DNA of 64,000 nt from Mortierella sp. BCC40632 (GCA_011634665.1 WAEK01000008.1:1357501-1421500), one strand, 5' to 3'; shown: positions 37,301 through 48,530, counted from the stretch's first letter. Notes: generated by a model from the letters alone, not told the origin. Numbers and translations are program-made.

Positions 37301-40300
37301 TTATCGATTGTTCTCAATGTCAAAGTTCGGTCGGCATTGGCAGTATTCCATGGAGTACGAGCAGTTGAATTGCCGTCTGTCAATGCATCTAATTGCTCTT
37401 GGTCGCGTTCATCAATATTCAGTCGGACAATTTCGCCCAGAGTGTCTCGAAGCCGCGAGAGTTGTCCAAGGTATGGAGTCAAGACAGTAATGCTCGACTG
37501 TTGGTACCCATTCTTGATAAGATGAAGGATGAGAGCTTTGGTCATCTCAGCCTCATAAGTGTTGGCATACGACTGAATTCCGTATTGGTCACGGCTGTCC
37601 TCAGGGTGGCGATGGTCCATAAAGAATAGATTTGTAGCCATGCCTGACACATCAGGGTACTCAAGGACTTGATTGCCATCGATTAGGTATGGATAGAGCG
37701 AGTTGCGGACCAAGTCACATATTTCGGGTCTCATGCGTCGCTGAGTGGCAAGAGCAGAAGACGGAATCTTGTTAGTTGTGACTAGGCGTTCAAACAGAGA
37801 ACGGTCCAGATTGTGCTGACGGCCTTGCCGTGAGTCGGATGACAACTCGTAGGTCGCGACCTGAGGCCTAAGCTGGAGGTGGTCACCAATGAGTATCAGA
37901 TGCTGAGTAGACCCAGACAAGGCAGCCAATATATGAGATTCTAGCACCTCCCCTGCCTCTTCACAGATAATGATTTTGGGGGACAGGGCGGAGACCATGG
38001 ACTGGAACTAAATGGAAAAGATAAGACGTGATGGAAAAGATGGTGAGGCATAGTTCACTTTTAGTGTGTACCAATAACTATTGTGAATAAAGATTATTCT
38101 CACCTTGGCTGCACCATTAGTAGTCATGCCAATGACATTAGCTTTGCGGAGGATGGTCCGTCGGATCTCGTCATGTGCCTCCATGACTCGCTCAGATAGG
38201 CGCTGGATTTGACCCTGTAGCCTGGTGTGCCGTTCCTGCAACTCTGTCTGAGCTTGTGCAACCCAATATTCCTGAAGATGTTCACGCTCCTCCATTGACA
38301 TCGTCCAAAGACTGGCTTCACGGAGAGTATTGAGAGGTCTGTTGGTGATTGGAATAGTGACGAGAGCAGGGTGCTCAGATGGATGGTCAATATCTGCTAA
38401 TGCGCTGTCAGCTTCCCACTCGTCCGGTTCTGTTTTAGTCGCTGCAAGGGTCTGTTCGAATGGGTCGTCAATATCTACTAATGCACTGTAGACCTCCCAA
38501 TCACCTAACCCCACTTCAGTCGTTGCTGCAAGGGTCTGTTCGACTGGATCATCAACATCTGCAAATGCGATTTCGACCTTCTTGAGTCTCTTGGCTGCTT
38601 TCCGCATGCTCTTTGTCCACTTCTTCTGAATGCGTCGATTCTCCTTCTCCATCTGTGCAAGATCGGCCCCGGTAGACCATCGCTGATAGTTCTGCTCAAT
38701 TGACTTGGGATCTTTGTCAGGATCACACCTGCCATCGCCATGTTCAAGATTGAGGTATTGATCTTCGTTGTCCATCTTGATGTGCCTCAAAATATCTGCC
38801 ATCAGAGGCCTGGACCGACGAAGATCTTTATCAAGCAATTCCAGTGATTGGGAAGACGTTTCCCACTCTGAATAGGCCTGGGCTAGAGCTGCCCGCACTG
38901 CGAAGGCTTTCTCATGCACCTTCATGAGCTCACTCAGGCCATATTGTTGGAGCTTCTCAGACTGCGAGCGTGAGCCGATGCGAACCAAGCGAGTTATGCC
39001 TTGAGCAAGCAGATGCTCCAGGAACTGGTCCAGAGCGTGATTGGTGTAGCATATGCAGAGTATCGGCCCCGAACTCGTTCGTCGGGCATTGTGAATTAGG
39101 ACACGCATTAGATCGACGCCAATCTTCGTCTTGCCTGTGCCAGGTGGCCTATGTTACCAGAGCAGAGTCGACTTGGATCAGATCATATGATTTAAAAAAT
39201 ATTGCCTCTTTAAAACCCTTTCTGCATAACCACAATGATTACCCACTAATTAAAGCAACCTCACGGCAGAGGGAATCGACAAGCGCTTGAGACTGTGTAT
39301 CATCCAGGTCGCAATGGGCTCGAAGTGCAACAACCGCTTGCTGGTGTGATAATGGATCTTGCACATCTAAGCGACATGCAACTGAGGCTGTGAGAAGAAC
39401 TGACAGGTCGAACTCGAACTCTGGCGCCCGCGCATACAGAGGAGGATCGACATTTGTTAAGGCGTCTTTGCTCTCCTGATCCTCTGCTGGAGCAAAGTAC
39501 TTGCCAAAAGGCATGTCAGCAGGCTCGCATGACTGAAGAGCCTTGAGAATTGGGCGGTAGGACTCGAAGAATCCTCCCATGGACTCAATCATGAAGCAGT
39601 CTCGAGACGTGATGGTATTTGACTTTGTAGCATTGACGAGTCGACAATAGTCTGCGGGATCTGTCAGCGAGATATGGATGATAGCCTTTTGAGAATTCTT
39701 GGCCATCTCGTGAGCGTCACGAAGACTGACAACGCCAAGGGACAAATGAACCTTTCGGTTGTTACTAGAATTGTTTAAGCCGACATCCTCCTCTTTGAAT
39801 GGGTAGATGAAGCACACCAGGGAGCCTTGCATGAGACGCCTCTTGGAGCGTTGCCAAAAGATGTCGCGTTGTCGTTCTGGCACGCCCTTAATCTGCGGTG
39901 GCTGGTCAAACGAGACTTTGATTGATCCTTGGAGATGGCGTGCAGTGTTAGTGCCAAGAAACTCGACGTTTCCGTAGGCGTATACATTAACATCCTGGCC
40001 CAAGATACGGCGCAGTTCCTTCCTGTTTAAGAGAGTGTCCTGCCGATAAGGAGTTGTCTTGCGTAATGCATCCAAGAAGGCCATGACTCCTCGGTGAAGC
40101 TGGTTGATCATGTCCTCTCGATTCAAACGGAAGTGGATATCCAAGAGTCGCGGCCAACCAGGTAGGAGGTGATGTGGAGCACCAGGAACATCGTTTGAGG
40201 GAAGAAATGGGGTTCTCGTGCATGTTAGTTCATCCTGCGTAGGCACGACCTGAATATCCTTGATCAGGGAGTGGTCATTGTCGTGGCGAGGACCCTGCGC

Positions 40301-41305
40301 CGATAGTAGGCCAGGCGGATCAAAGTTTAACCTCAAATGGACCAAGTTTGGAGCTTGGCTATTAGAATGAGGCATTATTGGCTCTAAAGTGGGCACAACC
40401 ACGGGTTGCACGGGAGCGGATACCATATAGTGTAGTCGCTGGCACTCCCGCTCGAGGTGCTGATCCAAGAAACGTGACATCTGCGATCCGTCGGAACGCT
40501 CGATGCAACTCTTGGCCAAAGCTTGGACAGCGGAAACGGTGTCGATCATCTCCACCTTAGCACCCTGGATGCGTTTGACCAGCTGGTACACCAAGCGAAC
40601 GACAGCCAGCATGGCACGCTGCAGGGTGACCACTTGTAAAAGCGACTGATCAGCTCGCAGCTGTCCTCCTATTGTGCTTGTGTCATCCATGGACCCTCTG
40701 TTGATGAGCTCGCGCAAACATGGGATAACACCTTGGTCGAGAAACACACGTCGATGGCCATAAACTTCTGCATATATGCGACCAGATTCTTGGAGCAAGG
40801 TCGATTGGCACACGTTCTCGCGTGTTAGAACGCCGATCAAAGGCAAGACGACATATTGGAACGAAGTGCGGTCCTTCTCGAAGCCGGCGTTAATGACCAT
40901 ATTGCGCTGGAGAATCTCCCTCAGGCGCGTCAGACCGGTGGTGGAAGCCAAGTCGGAAAGCAGGCCGGAAGTATCAACCGAGTGGTGGTTGGACAGGTTA
41001 ACTAGGAGGGAATGAACAAAATCTCGGACTTGCCTTTGAGATCTAAAGCCGTCGAAGTCCTTTTTAGACAGGCACCAATGAGCTAGATATTGTTGCTCGG
41101 AATCCAACTTGGGTGCTATAAGAAGATCGTCGGTCGTTTCCGATCCGATTTGAACAGATGCGGTACGTCTTGCAGCAATTTCGGATATGTTCACAGGTGT
41201 ATAACGTTGACCGTGGCCGCGACCTCGGCCTCGACCGCGGCCACCGCGGGCAGAGTCACCCCCGTGGCCGGCATGAGACTGGCCGCGACCTCGGTACTGT
41301 TCCAT
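34386..41305 (-). CDS. ZNFX1: ZNFX1-like SF1 RNA helicase with NFX1-type zinc fingers (5 exons)
   Basis: Large superfamily-1 RNA helicase of the NFX1-type zinc-finger protein 1 group. Relatives act in small-RNA pathways (C. elegans ZNFX-1 in germ granules, S. pombe Hrr1 in RNAi heterochromatin) or as antiviral RNA sensors in vertebrates. Exons on the - strand: 41305-39243, 39148-38104, 38007-37294, 37200-34648 and 34523-34386. All junctions keep frame, giving 2,170 aa. The N-terminus is an RGG-like [11 protein letters not shown] tract, followed by an armadillo-like ZNFX1 N-terminal region. Walker A (ISGPPGTGKT, about 687-696) is formed across the exon 1/2 junction. Walker B is CEEA near 1051, then GDHLQLRP (about 1077). 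NFQ | GEEADIVIISL (about 1272) spans the exon 3/4 junction, and RTNVLLSRAR is at about 1309. Five or so NFX1-type Cys/His clusters follow (for example LQCGHICTMLCH, MHCGHCCNAYCH). The C-terminal ZNFX1 zinc finger (YRCPNGHP | YVIGECGGAM) spans exons 4/5. The catalytic motifs look intact. It is flanked by F-box/LRR genes on both sides. Confidence 0.93.
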
Positions 41306-41695
41306 CCTATACTGGTGAGATAGAAACGCGTACGGGATTGATTTTTACTTTAACAGATTATGTATGCAGTGTGTGAGTGAGATGAAGATAGAGACAAAAG
41401 TAAAGTTTTGCGAAATGAAAGATGGGCGCAAGGTTGAGAGTGCGTGAAAGAGTGGGAAGTTGTAATTGAAATAATCCGCTTGTGTGCCAAATGTGCTAAA
41501 GGAAAAGATTTCTGCTATACTTCTCCATGCTTAAGTTTCAGAATCCAATCTAGCTTTGCTCGGGCACATGATTGACATATGACAGTTTTTTTTTTATCTT
41601 TGGCTATGCTAACCACCCTCTCTTGCCAAAGGGAGGCGCCAAGTAGATAAATACGGTTAACTCACCTGCGCGAGGTATCTCCATTTACGCACATC
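41306..41695. promoter_or_regulatory. Divergent intergenic region between the helicase and a small zinc-finger-like gene
   Basis: This 390-bp AT-rich spacer separates two genes transcribed away from each other, so it must hold both promoters. I see a T run at 41585-41595 but no convincing TATA element or repeated operator-like motif. Confidence 0.5.
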
Positions 41696-42143
41696 ATGAA
41701 CCCCAGCAACTCAAGTGCCCTAGCGCCAACGTGTAAGTCAATATTGTCGGCATAAACCTTTGATGTTGAAGTCCCGGATTAATATTAAGCATTATCTATT
41801 TTGGTGATATATAATCCCAGGCTACGACGCGGCAGCCATGCCATGCCATGTGTGTAAAAGGATGGTTCAACGAAAGGGGGCAGCAAAGTATTTTCAAGAG
41901 CCAACCCGTCTTTGTCTTCTGTGCAATAGGTTGTTTTGCGCATCTCACGGCCGCTGGTCGCAATCCAGCGCAAATTCTGGTGAAGAAGGAATTTGTGAGA
42001 TAAATCATCAAACATACCATAAGAACCATCCGAACAAACCAGGCGTATACAGGTCTATTGAGCACCGGGCACAATCCTTGGAGACCCGTATCAAGTTAAC
42101 ACCAGACTCTACTGAACAGCTTTCAAAAAATGAGATGCAATAA
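41696..42143 (+). CDS. Small zinc-binding-like protein (2 exons)
   Basis: Model: exon 1 at 41696-41732 (MNPSNSSALAPT plus one base), an 88-nt phase-1 intron (GTAAGT...CCCAG, 41733-41820), and exon 2 at 41821-42143. The product is 119 aa. The spliced protein has CHVCKR, then CLLCNRLFCASH and one later Cys (GICEINH). This gives a CxxC...CxxC-x4-CxxH arrangement typical of a treble-clef or RING/FYVE-like zinc site. The tail is polar and basic, with no signal peptide or membrane segment. The strong donor and the in-frame join support the first exon, although translation could also begin at the internal ATG at 41838. The gene lies between the ZNFX1-like helicase (divergent) and FL3 (same strand, 196 bp downstream). 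Family not recognised; zinc binding is inference. Confidence 0.6.
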
Positions 42144-42243
42144 AGCGACGTCAATTGTAGAGCGGTTATCGTCGCAATAAATGACGAGGCGTTATCAGCA
42201 GAGTAGTCTGTTCAAGCTCTCGAAATTTTTTTTTGCGCACGGT

Positions 42244-42245
<2 letters not shown>

Positions 42246-42274
<29 letters not shown>
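42246..42274 (+). repeat. T29 tract flanked by a short direct repeat
   Basis: A run of about 29 T lies between two copies of a 15-base motif, TTTTGCGCACGGTCC before it and TTTTGCACACGGTCC after it, differing at one base. It sits just upstream of the FL3 leader. Confidence 0.85.
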
Positions 42275-42276
<2 letters not shown>

Positions 42277-42339
42277 ACACGGTCCTTTCGCTGCCCAGGC
42301 CAGGAAGCTCATTCACTCGTTCCCACCATCCACATTGAG

Positions 42340-45254
42340 ATGAATCAGCTAATTAGTAAGGACCATTGCCATTTCCATTGCCAATGGAGGTCTCATGACT
42401 CGAGTCGCCACTAACATTGAATCTCTACTTCATTCTTCTTCTAGCCAGACATGCAGAGACGCAACAGCGGCTGCCAAATGAGGTTCTCGAGCTTATTATC
42501 GAGTCAGCTTTGTCGGACCTCCGGCTACTCCACAGCTTTCTCACTGTCAATCGACTCTTCTTCAATATCGCTGTTCGTGTTCTCTATTCAAATCTGATCA
42601 ACTTGATAGAGCTAAAGTACCAGAAATGGAAGGGAGGCGTGCGGGGCGTTTCAACACTCAGATCACAGCATGCTCCAGCGGGCCACCGTCTTGAAAAGCT
42701 CACGGGTTTGCTTCTCAGTTCGTTGCTACAGTGTACTGATCAAGACCCGAGACGTCTTCTGGAAGCATATGACCTGGAACCTATTTACCCTACCTCGCAC
42801 CCGTTTCTTGCCGCCTATTTCTTCACTCTTGACACATCCAGGAGGGTCCGCATATGGATAAAGTCAGAAGAGATCGCGTCGATGGATGGCATGGCTCAAG
42901 GCTCATTCCAGAAAACGACTGTCAACTACTCCAAATATCTTGGATCAGTCCATAGCCAGTATCTTCTCTGGCTATTTCCTCTCCAGCGCAGAAAAAAAGA
43001 CGGCTTTCTCGACACCGGCCTTACCTACGAACCTCCACCTCAACTTCAGATTCAGTTGTTATTTATACAACAAAACGCCGCTTTTGTTCGCAATCTCGGG
43101 ATTGGGACGAGTTACCTCTCAAAAATTATGGACCTCGGTTTACACCTTAAAATGAGCGCCCTTGAGGCAATACAGTTGGTAGAAATGTCGGAATATGGAA
43201 AAACTATCAGTTATGTTGGGCCCCTTTGTAGATTCATTCAAGAGAACCAGAGTGCCTTCCCAACCAAGAGGCTTCTGGATGTTGAGATTGAAGAAAGAAT
43301 TCCCGAGACTTCACTCATGCTCATGCGCGGTACCGAGATCGCAAAGAAACTAAGGATTTATGAGGCCATTGGTGCTCCTAAGAAAATGGATGTCCGAACA
43401 ATCCCTTGGTTCTACGAGCAACTTGCTTCGACCGAAATCGACCTCAGGAGACTCCAAGTGTTCAATGACTCCATCGACCGCGCCAAGCTTTTGGAAAGTA
43501 ACGACCGGGATGGTGGAAACCACAAGGCTGTTTCGATCCAGGCCAAAGATTTTTTGAGACGATGCCATCATTTGCGGGAGCTCAAGATCTTCATCTCAGA
43601 TGTCGATCAGTTCAATTTTGACGAAGAATCTCGGGATGAACCTCAGCAAGTCAGTAACATTGGACTGGAGCCCACACGAATATGTCCTGAACTACAAAAA
43701 CTCAGTCTCTACTCAATACGATTCGACCCCAGCACAATAGGAGCTCTGAATGATGCTATCCAGACCTTTGGGAAGTCACTACGCATACTAAACGCTTCAG
43801 TGACTTTAGGTGTTTCCGATCCTAAGCATTCAACCCGCAATTTACCCCTACCTCTTCCAACCAACATCCGAGATTCATTTCGATGCAACAGTATTGGATA
43901 CTGGAATGCGCCATTCTTGAGGGAAATTTCAATCATCTTCACGAATCTGCCTTATCTCAAAACAGGAAGTTTTGATGGGTGTCCTCAACTTGAGAAGCTG
44001 TCGCTTGAGCTTTCTTCAAAAAGTTCGGGTTTCTTTGTTGCTTCTAAAAGATCATACATGGCTGACCTGACATGTCCATATTGGCTTGATCCTCTCAAGC
44101 TCTTTCCAAGATGGACCCTTCCCAGGCTCAAGTTTCTTAGACTCGTGGGTGTTCATGTACTCAGATTCAACTATGATTCCTTTGAGGATGGAATGCCTAG
44201 CCTGAAGCAAGTTGAATTCAAGGTGGCAACTGGTTACTTGGAGCTCAGGAAGGAAGTTTTTGCGATCCCAAGACTTTCGAGGCATCTCAGCCTGATACAT
44301 GATGGCGTGAAAGATACGTCTTCAACTATCTATTCAGTATCACCTCTATCCTCACAACTCAGATATCCATCTCGAGAGATAGAATCGATAGTCACAAACG
44401 ACACTCAGCAATGCAACGATAAAAAGTGGACCAACAAATGGAATTTGCCGGAGCTTCAAGAAATGACATTGAATGGGCCGCCTGCCTGTGTCTTTAGTTG
44501 GGATCGACTCTTTGATCTTCCCTCGCTTGAGAAGCTCAAGTTGCATTACGAGCATTGTCCCGCCCACAAGATCCCAAGGACAGTCCACGAGAGTCCATCC
44601 TATGTCACTCAAGAGAGCAGCATTGAAGACAATCAGCTTGGATTAGTCGAGGACGACATTAGTACACGGTTACAACGACAAAGACCAATGTTTGAGAGTA
44701 GGCTAAGGGTTCTAGATATCTCTGGCGATTGGAGAATGGAAGAAGAGGAGTTGCTAGATCTAGTAACAGTATATGCGCCCAACATCCATTTTACTACAAT
44801 GAAGGTCAATGGAGCGACTAAGAGCTTGGACCCTAATCACTTCACGAGAGCTCTGGGACGTGCCTACAAGATGGCAGAAAGTGAAGAGTACAAGGAGCTG
44901 GCAAGAATGTCAACGATACCTAAAACATCAGAACAATGTCTACTTGAAATCCAAAGTCAAATCATATTACCCATACTCCAAGACGTGCCAATGCATAAAG
45001 AAATCAACGTGGCATGTATGCGACCAGGCGATAGTTTGGTCGGGGCATTTTTCAATAGTCCTCTTGCATTTCTGCCAAGGGAAATGCCACCAGAGTTCTC
45101 TATTTATGCACCAAAGCAAAAACCAATGGTCGGTTCACGCGACATTGTCCATCTTATCAACTGCTCTCTGGTAATAAGAACGAGATCCAGGTCACCCGAA
45201 ACTCAAGCTGTATACAATCAGGATGGAGATTCAGTCTCAAGCCTCTCAGATTGA
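42340..45254 (+). CDS. F-box/LRR-like protein, paralogue FL3 (2 exons)
   Basis: Probable F-box/LRR adaptor of 941 aa. Exon 1 is 42340-42355 (MNQLI plus one base), followed by an 89-nt phase-1 intron (GTAAGG...TCTAG, 42356-42444) and exon 2 at 42445-45254. The F-box-like start QQRLPNEVLELIIESALSDL is almost identical to FL2. FL3 then has an insertion around the LKYQKWKGGVRGV segment. Shared motifs are VDQFNFDEES, FGKSLRILNA, SIGYWNAPFLREI, GCPQLEKLSL, FPRWTLPRLKFL, MRPGDSLVGAFF and the near-terminal RDIVHLINCSLVI. The product has an extra Ser-rich tail (SPETQAVYNQDGDSVSSLSD) absent from FL4. From 44333 to about 44725 the DNA is nearly identical to FL4, pointing to recent gene conversion. The frame start at 42417 is an intronic TTG. 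A T23 tract follows the stop. Confidence 0.85.
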
Positions 45255-45687
45255 GATGGTTCAGAAGAGGCTATGTGAATAAATGAAGCTTTTTTTTTTT
45301 TTTTTTTTTTTTCATCTGTACCATCCACTTCGATATGAGCCAACTAATCGGCAGAAACTCTTGAACGGCGCCGTCCGTGATCGTTGCACATGTTGGATAC
45401 CTCTCTGTCTATTATTCATAACACGCACTCTTATTACCTATTGGTGATAGAGTTCATTATAAAATCCTGGCCTCTGCCTCGATCTTTCTCTCCTCCTTTC
45501 AACTATAGCAAAGTCTATTCACATAGTCTGGCCATTGGATGCTACGTAAACAGTTAAACGGATTTAAAGTTCAGTCCGTGCAAAGGCGCAGCACTTTTAC
45601 TTCTCTTCATTTACTCCACGCTCATTCGCTCACTCTGCACTCATTCATTCACTCTGCGCTCATGCACTTCACTCCATCTGCCTCGAC
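45255..45687. other. FL3-FL4 spacer with an orphan exon-1-like fragment
   Basis: This 433-bp spacer contains T23 (45290-45312) and, 20 bp further on, a relic of the family's first exon (listed separately). From about 45600 there is a repeated CTCATTC(A/G)CTC leader that runs into the FL4 start. No other gene is visible. Confidence 0.6.
45334..45355 (+). pseudogene. Orphan first exon of the F-box/LRR family with mutated donor
   Basis: The sequence ATGAGCCAACTAATCG matches the MSQLI part of FL4 exon 1 (ATGAGCCAACTAATTG). It is followed by GCAGAA where the functional copies have GTAAGA or GTAAGG. The preceding bases (ATCTGTACCATCCACTTCGAT) also resemble the FL3 leader. No matching second exon follows, so this is probably a leftover from duplication or deletion between FL3 and FL4. 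Confidence 0.6.
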
Positions 45688-48530
45688 ATGAACATGAGCC
45701 AACTAATTGGTAAGAACAATGGCCATTCTTGCTGATGTCGTATGAATCAAGCCAAGAATGACTCACTTATTATTCTCGCTTTTCTAATCTTATAGCCGGA
45801 TATTATGGTATGGAGCAACGGCTGCCAAATGAGCTCCTCGTACTTATTATTGAGTCTGCCTCGTCTGACTGTGTGCAGCTCCATGGATTTCTCACCGTCA
45901 ACCGACTCTTTTTCAACACCGCAGTTCCTATCCTCTACTCAAATCTCATCGACCCGATTTCACCTACGCACAATTCACACCAATTTCGGTTTATCGTTCG
46001 CCATCCTAATCGATTTAAGGACATCACAGGTCTCTTTGTCAGCTCACTGCTACAGAGCACCGATCAGAACCCAAGAGAGTTTTTGGATTCATATAATATG
46101 GAGCCTCAATTACCTACCTCACATCCATTTCTGAACGCCTATTTCGGAGCTGACCAAGTTAAGAAAGCGAGCCCATGTGAGGAATCAGATGGGTCTGTGT
46201 CGACGAAGGACATACCTCAAGAGCCATTTCATAAAACAACGATCAACTACTCCAAGTTCCTTGGGTCAGTCAAGGGCGACTATCTTGTGACGTTCCTACC
46301 TTTCCACCAGAAATACTCTAGTCAAGACTCCCATGTCAACCCTACCACGACTTTTCTTTCGTCTCAAGACACGACCTATTTGATATTCGTCCAACTCAAC
46401 GCTGCTTATATTCACTATCTCGATACTCGGAGGATCAAGATTTCTACTTTGATGGATCTTGGTTTACATCTCAAAATGTCTTCGCTAAGACTCATTCGAT
46501 GGGTGGAAGAATCAGATCCTTTAATGCCCAAGAAGCAAGTTGAGCTTCTCTTTAAATTCATTCAAGAAAACCAGAATGCATTCCCATCCAAGAAACATCT
46601 GGATGTTGAAATCGAGGACAGCGATAGCATTTATTCAGGATTCGCTTTTCATACCACCAGTCCAGAAATGAGACTAAAGATTTATGAGTACATTGGTTCT
46701 CCTTGTAATATGGATATTCGGAGTATCCCATGGTTCTATGACCAACTCGCATCAACCGAAATCGACCCTAGGAGACTCGAAGTATTCGATGACTCCATCA
46801 ACCGTACCAAATATTTGGAAGGAAACGAGTGGTATAGAGGAAGCTACAAGGCTGTCTCGGCCAAAGTTAAAGCCTTTTTGAGACGATGTCATCAACTACG
46901 GGAGCTCAAGATCTCCATCTCGGATGTTGACCAATTCAACTTTGACGACATATCCCAAGAGTCGCAGGAAGACGGTAGTGAACTGGTCAAGGCTCGAGTT
47001 TGTCCCAAACTGCATACACTTCATGTCATTTCGTCTCTACTCGATCACAATGCGATGGGAGCATTGAATGATGCTATCCAGACCTTTGGGAGATCGTTGC
47101 GTACATTGAAAGCCAGCACTCCTATGGATCGTACCCTGGGTGACAAGCAGCTGCCAATTCTGACCTTCGAGAACCCTCAGCCTCCACCAGTCAACGTTAG
47201 AACTTCACTGAGATGTAACAGTATTGGATACTGGAATGCTCCATTCCTGAGAGAAGTCACTTTTACCTTCACGGAAATGCCAAATTTCGAGATAGGGACC
47301 TTTGATGGATGTCCTCAACTCGAGAATCTCTCGATAGATTCTAGACTCATTACAACAATTGATCCACTTTCTGGCCTTCCAAGCGAATTTACGGCTGGGT
47401 TGAATGCTGAGCTTCCTTATTGGCTTGGATCCTTTGAACTCTTTCCAAAGTGGACTCTTCCCAGACTCAAATACCTTAGACTCCAAGGCGTACCTTCACT
47501 GAGGTTCAATTACGAATCCTTCGAGGATGGAATGCCTAACCTGAAGCGAGTTGAACTCATGGCATTGAATATTCGGCATCCACCTGGAAAATATGTGTTT
47601 CAGATCCCAAGACTCTCTAGGCATCTCAATATTGAACATGCCGATTTGAAGGATGAGTACTCAGCTCTCTATTCAGTGTCACCTCTATCCTCACAGCTCG
47701 GAGATCCGTCACAAGAGATGAAATCGATAGACACAAACGACACTCAGCAATGCACCGATAAAAAGTGGACCAACAAATGGAATTTGCCAGAACTTCAAGA
47801 AATGGCATTGGTTGGACCGCCTGCCTGTGTCTTTAGTTGGGATCGACTCTTTGATCTTCCCTCGCTTGAGAAGCTCAAGTTGCATTACGAGCATTGTCCT
47901 GCCCACAAGATCCCTAGGACAGTCCACGACAGTCCTTCCTATGACACTCAAGAGAACAGCATTGAAGACAATCAGCTTGGATTAGTCGAGGACGACATTA
48001 GTACACGGTTACAACGACAAAGACCAATATTTGAGAGTAGGCTAAGGGCTCTAAATATGAATGGGCGCTGGGTTATGGAAGAAGAAGAGTTGTTAGATCT
48101 ACTGACAGTGTATGCGCCAAACATCCATATTGTTGCTATGGATCCTCATACGGAAGTCAAGTGCATGACTCCCGCAAGTGTAATAAGAGCACTGAATCGT
48201 GCCTACAAGATGGCAGACAGTAAAGAGTATAAGGAGTTGGCAGGGACAGCCATGGTGCCTCAGGCAACAATGACGATTATTCACGGGAACCAGGGGAACA
48301 TACTTTGGCCAATGGGAGGATGTCGACCACCACCGTCACGAGGGATTGATTTGACGACCATGCGACCAGGTGACAGTCTAGTCAAGTTGACGTTTAATTA
48401 TTCTCGGCCGTTTCTACCAATGTGTCTTCCGGAAGGGTTCTTTTCTTTGAACCATATTAGCCGAAATCTCCCCGGAGAACGAGACGTTGTCATCTTTATC
48501 AACAATACCAGGATAGGTAGAAGTCGATAG
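45688..48530 (+). CDS. F-box/LRR-like protein, paralogue FL4 (2 exons)
   Basis: Probable F-box/LRR adaptor of 918 aa. Exon 1 is 45688-45709 (MNMSQLI plus one base), followed by an 86-nt phase-1 intron (GTAAGA...TATAG, 45710-45795) and exon 2 at 45796-48530. The F-box-like start is EQRLPNELLVLIIESASSDC and then TVNRLFFNTAVPILYSNL. Family motifs are VDQFNFDDIS, FGRSLRTLKA, SIGYWNAPFLREV, GCPQLENLSI, FPKWTLPRLKYL, TMRPGDSLVKLTF and RDVVIFINNTRI near the end. The ATG at 45810 inside exon 2 could also serve as a start, but the phase-conserved upstream exon argues for 45688. The segment 47673-48060 is nearly identical to FL3. A T20 tract begins four bases after the stop. The gene converges on the RBM5-like gene, 134 bp away. 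Confidence 0.85.

Noticed and set aside
45810..45812. ATG at 45810 as the FL4 start
   Set aside because: It would give a plausible protein. However, the phase-conserved mini-exon at 45688 matches the other three paralogues, so I preferred the upstream start.
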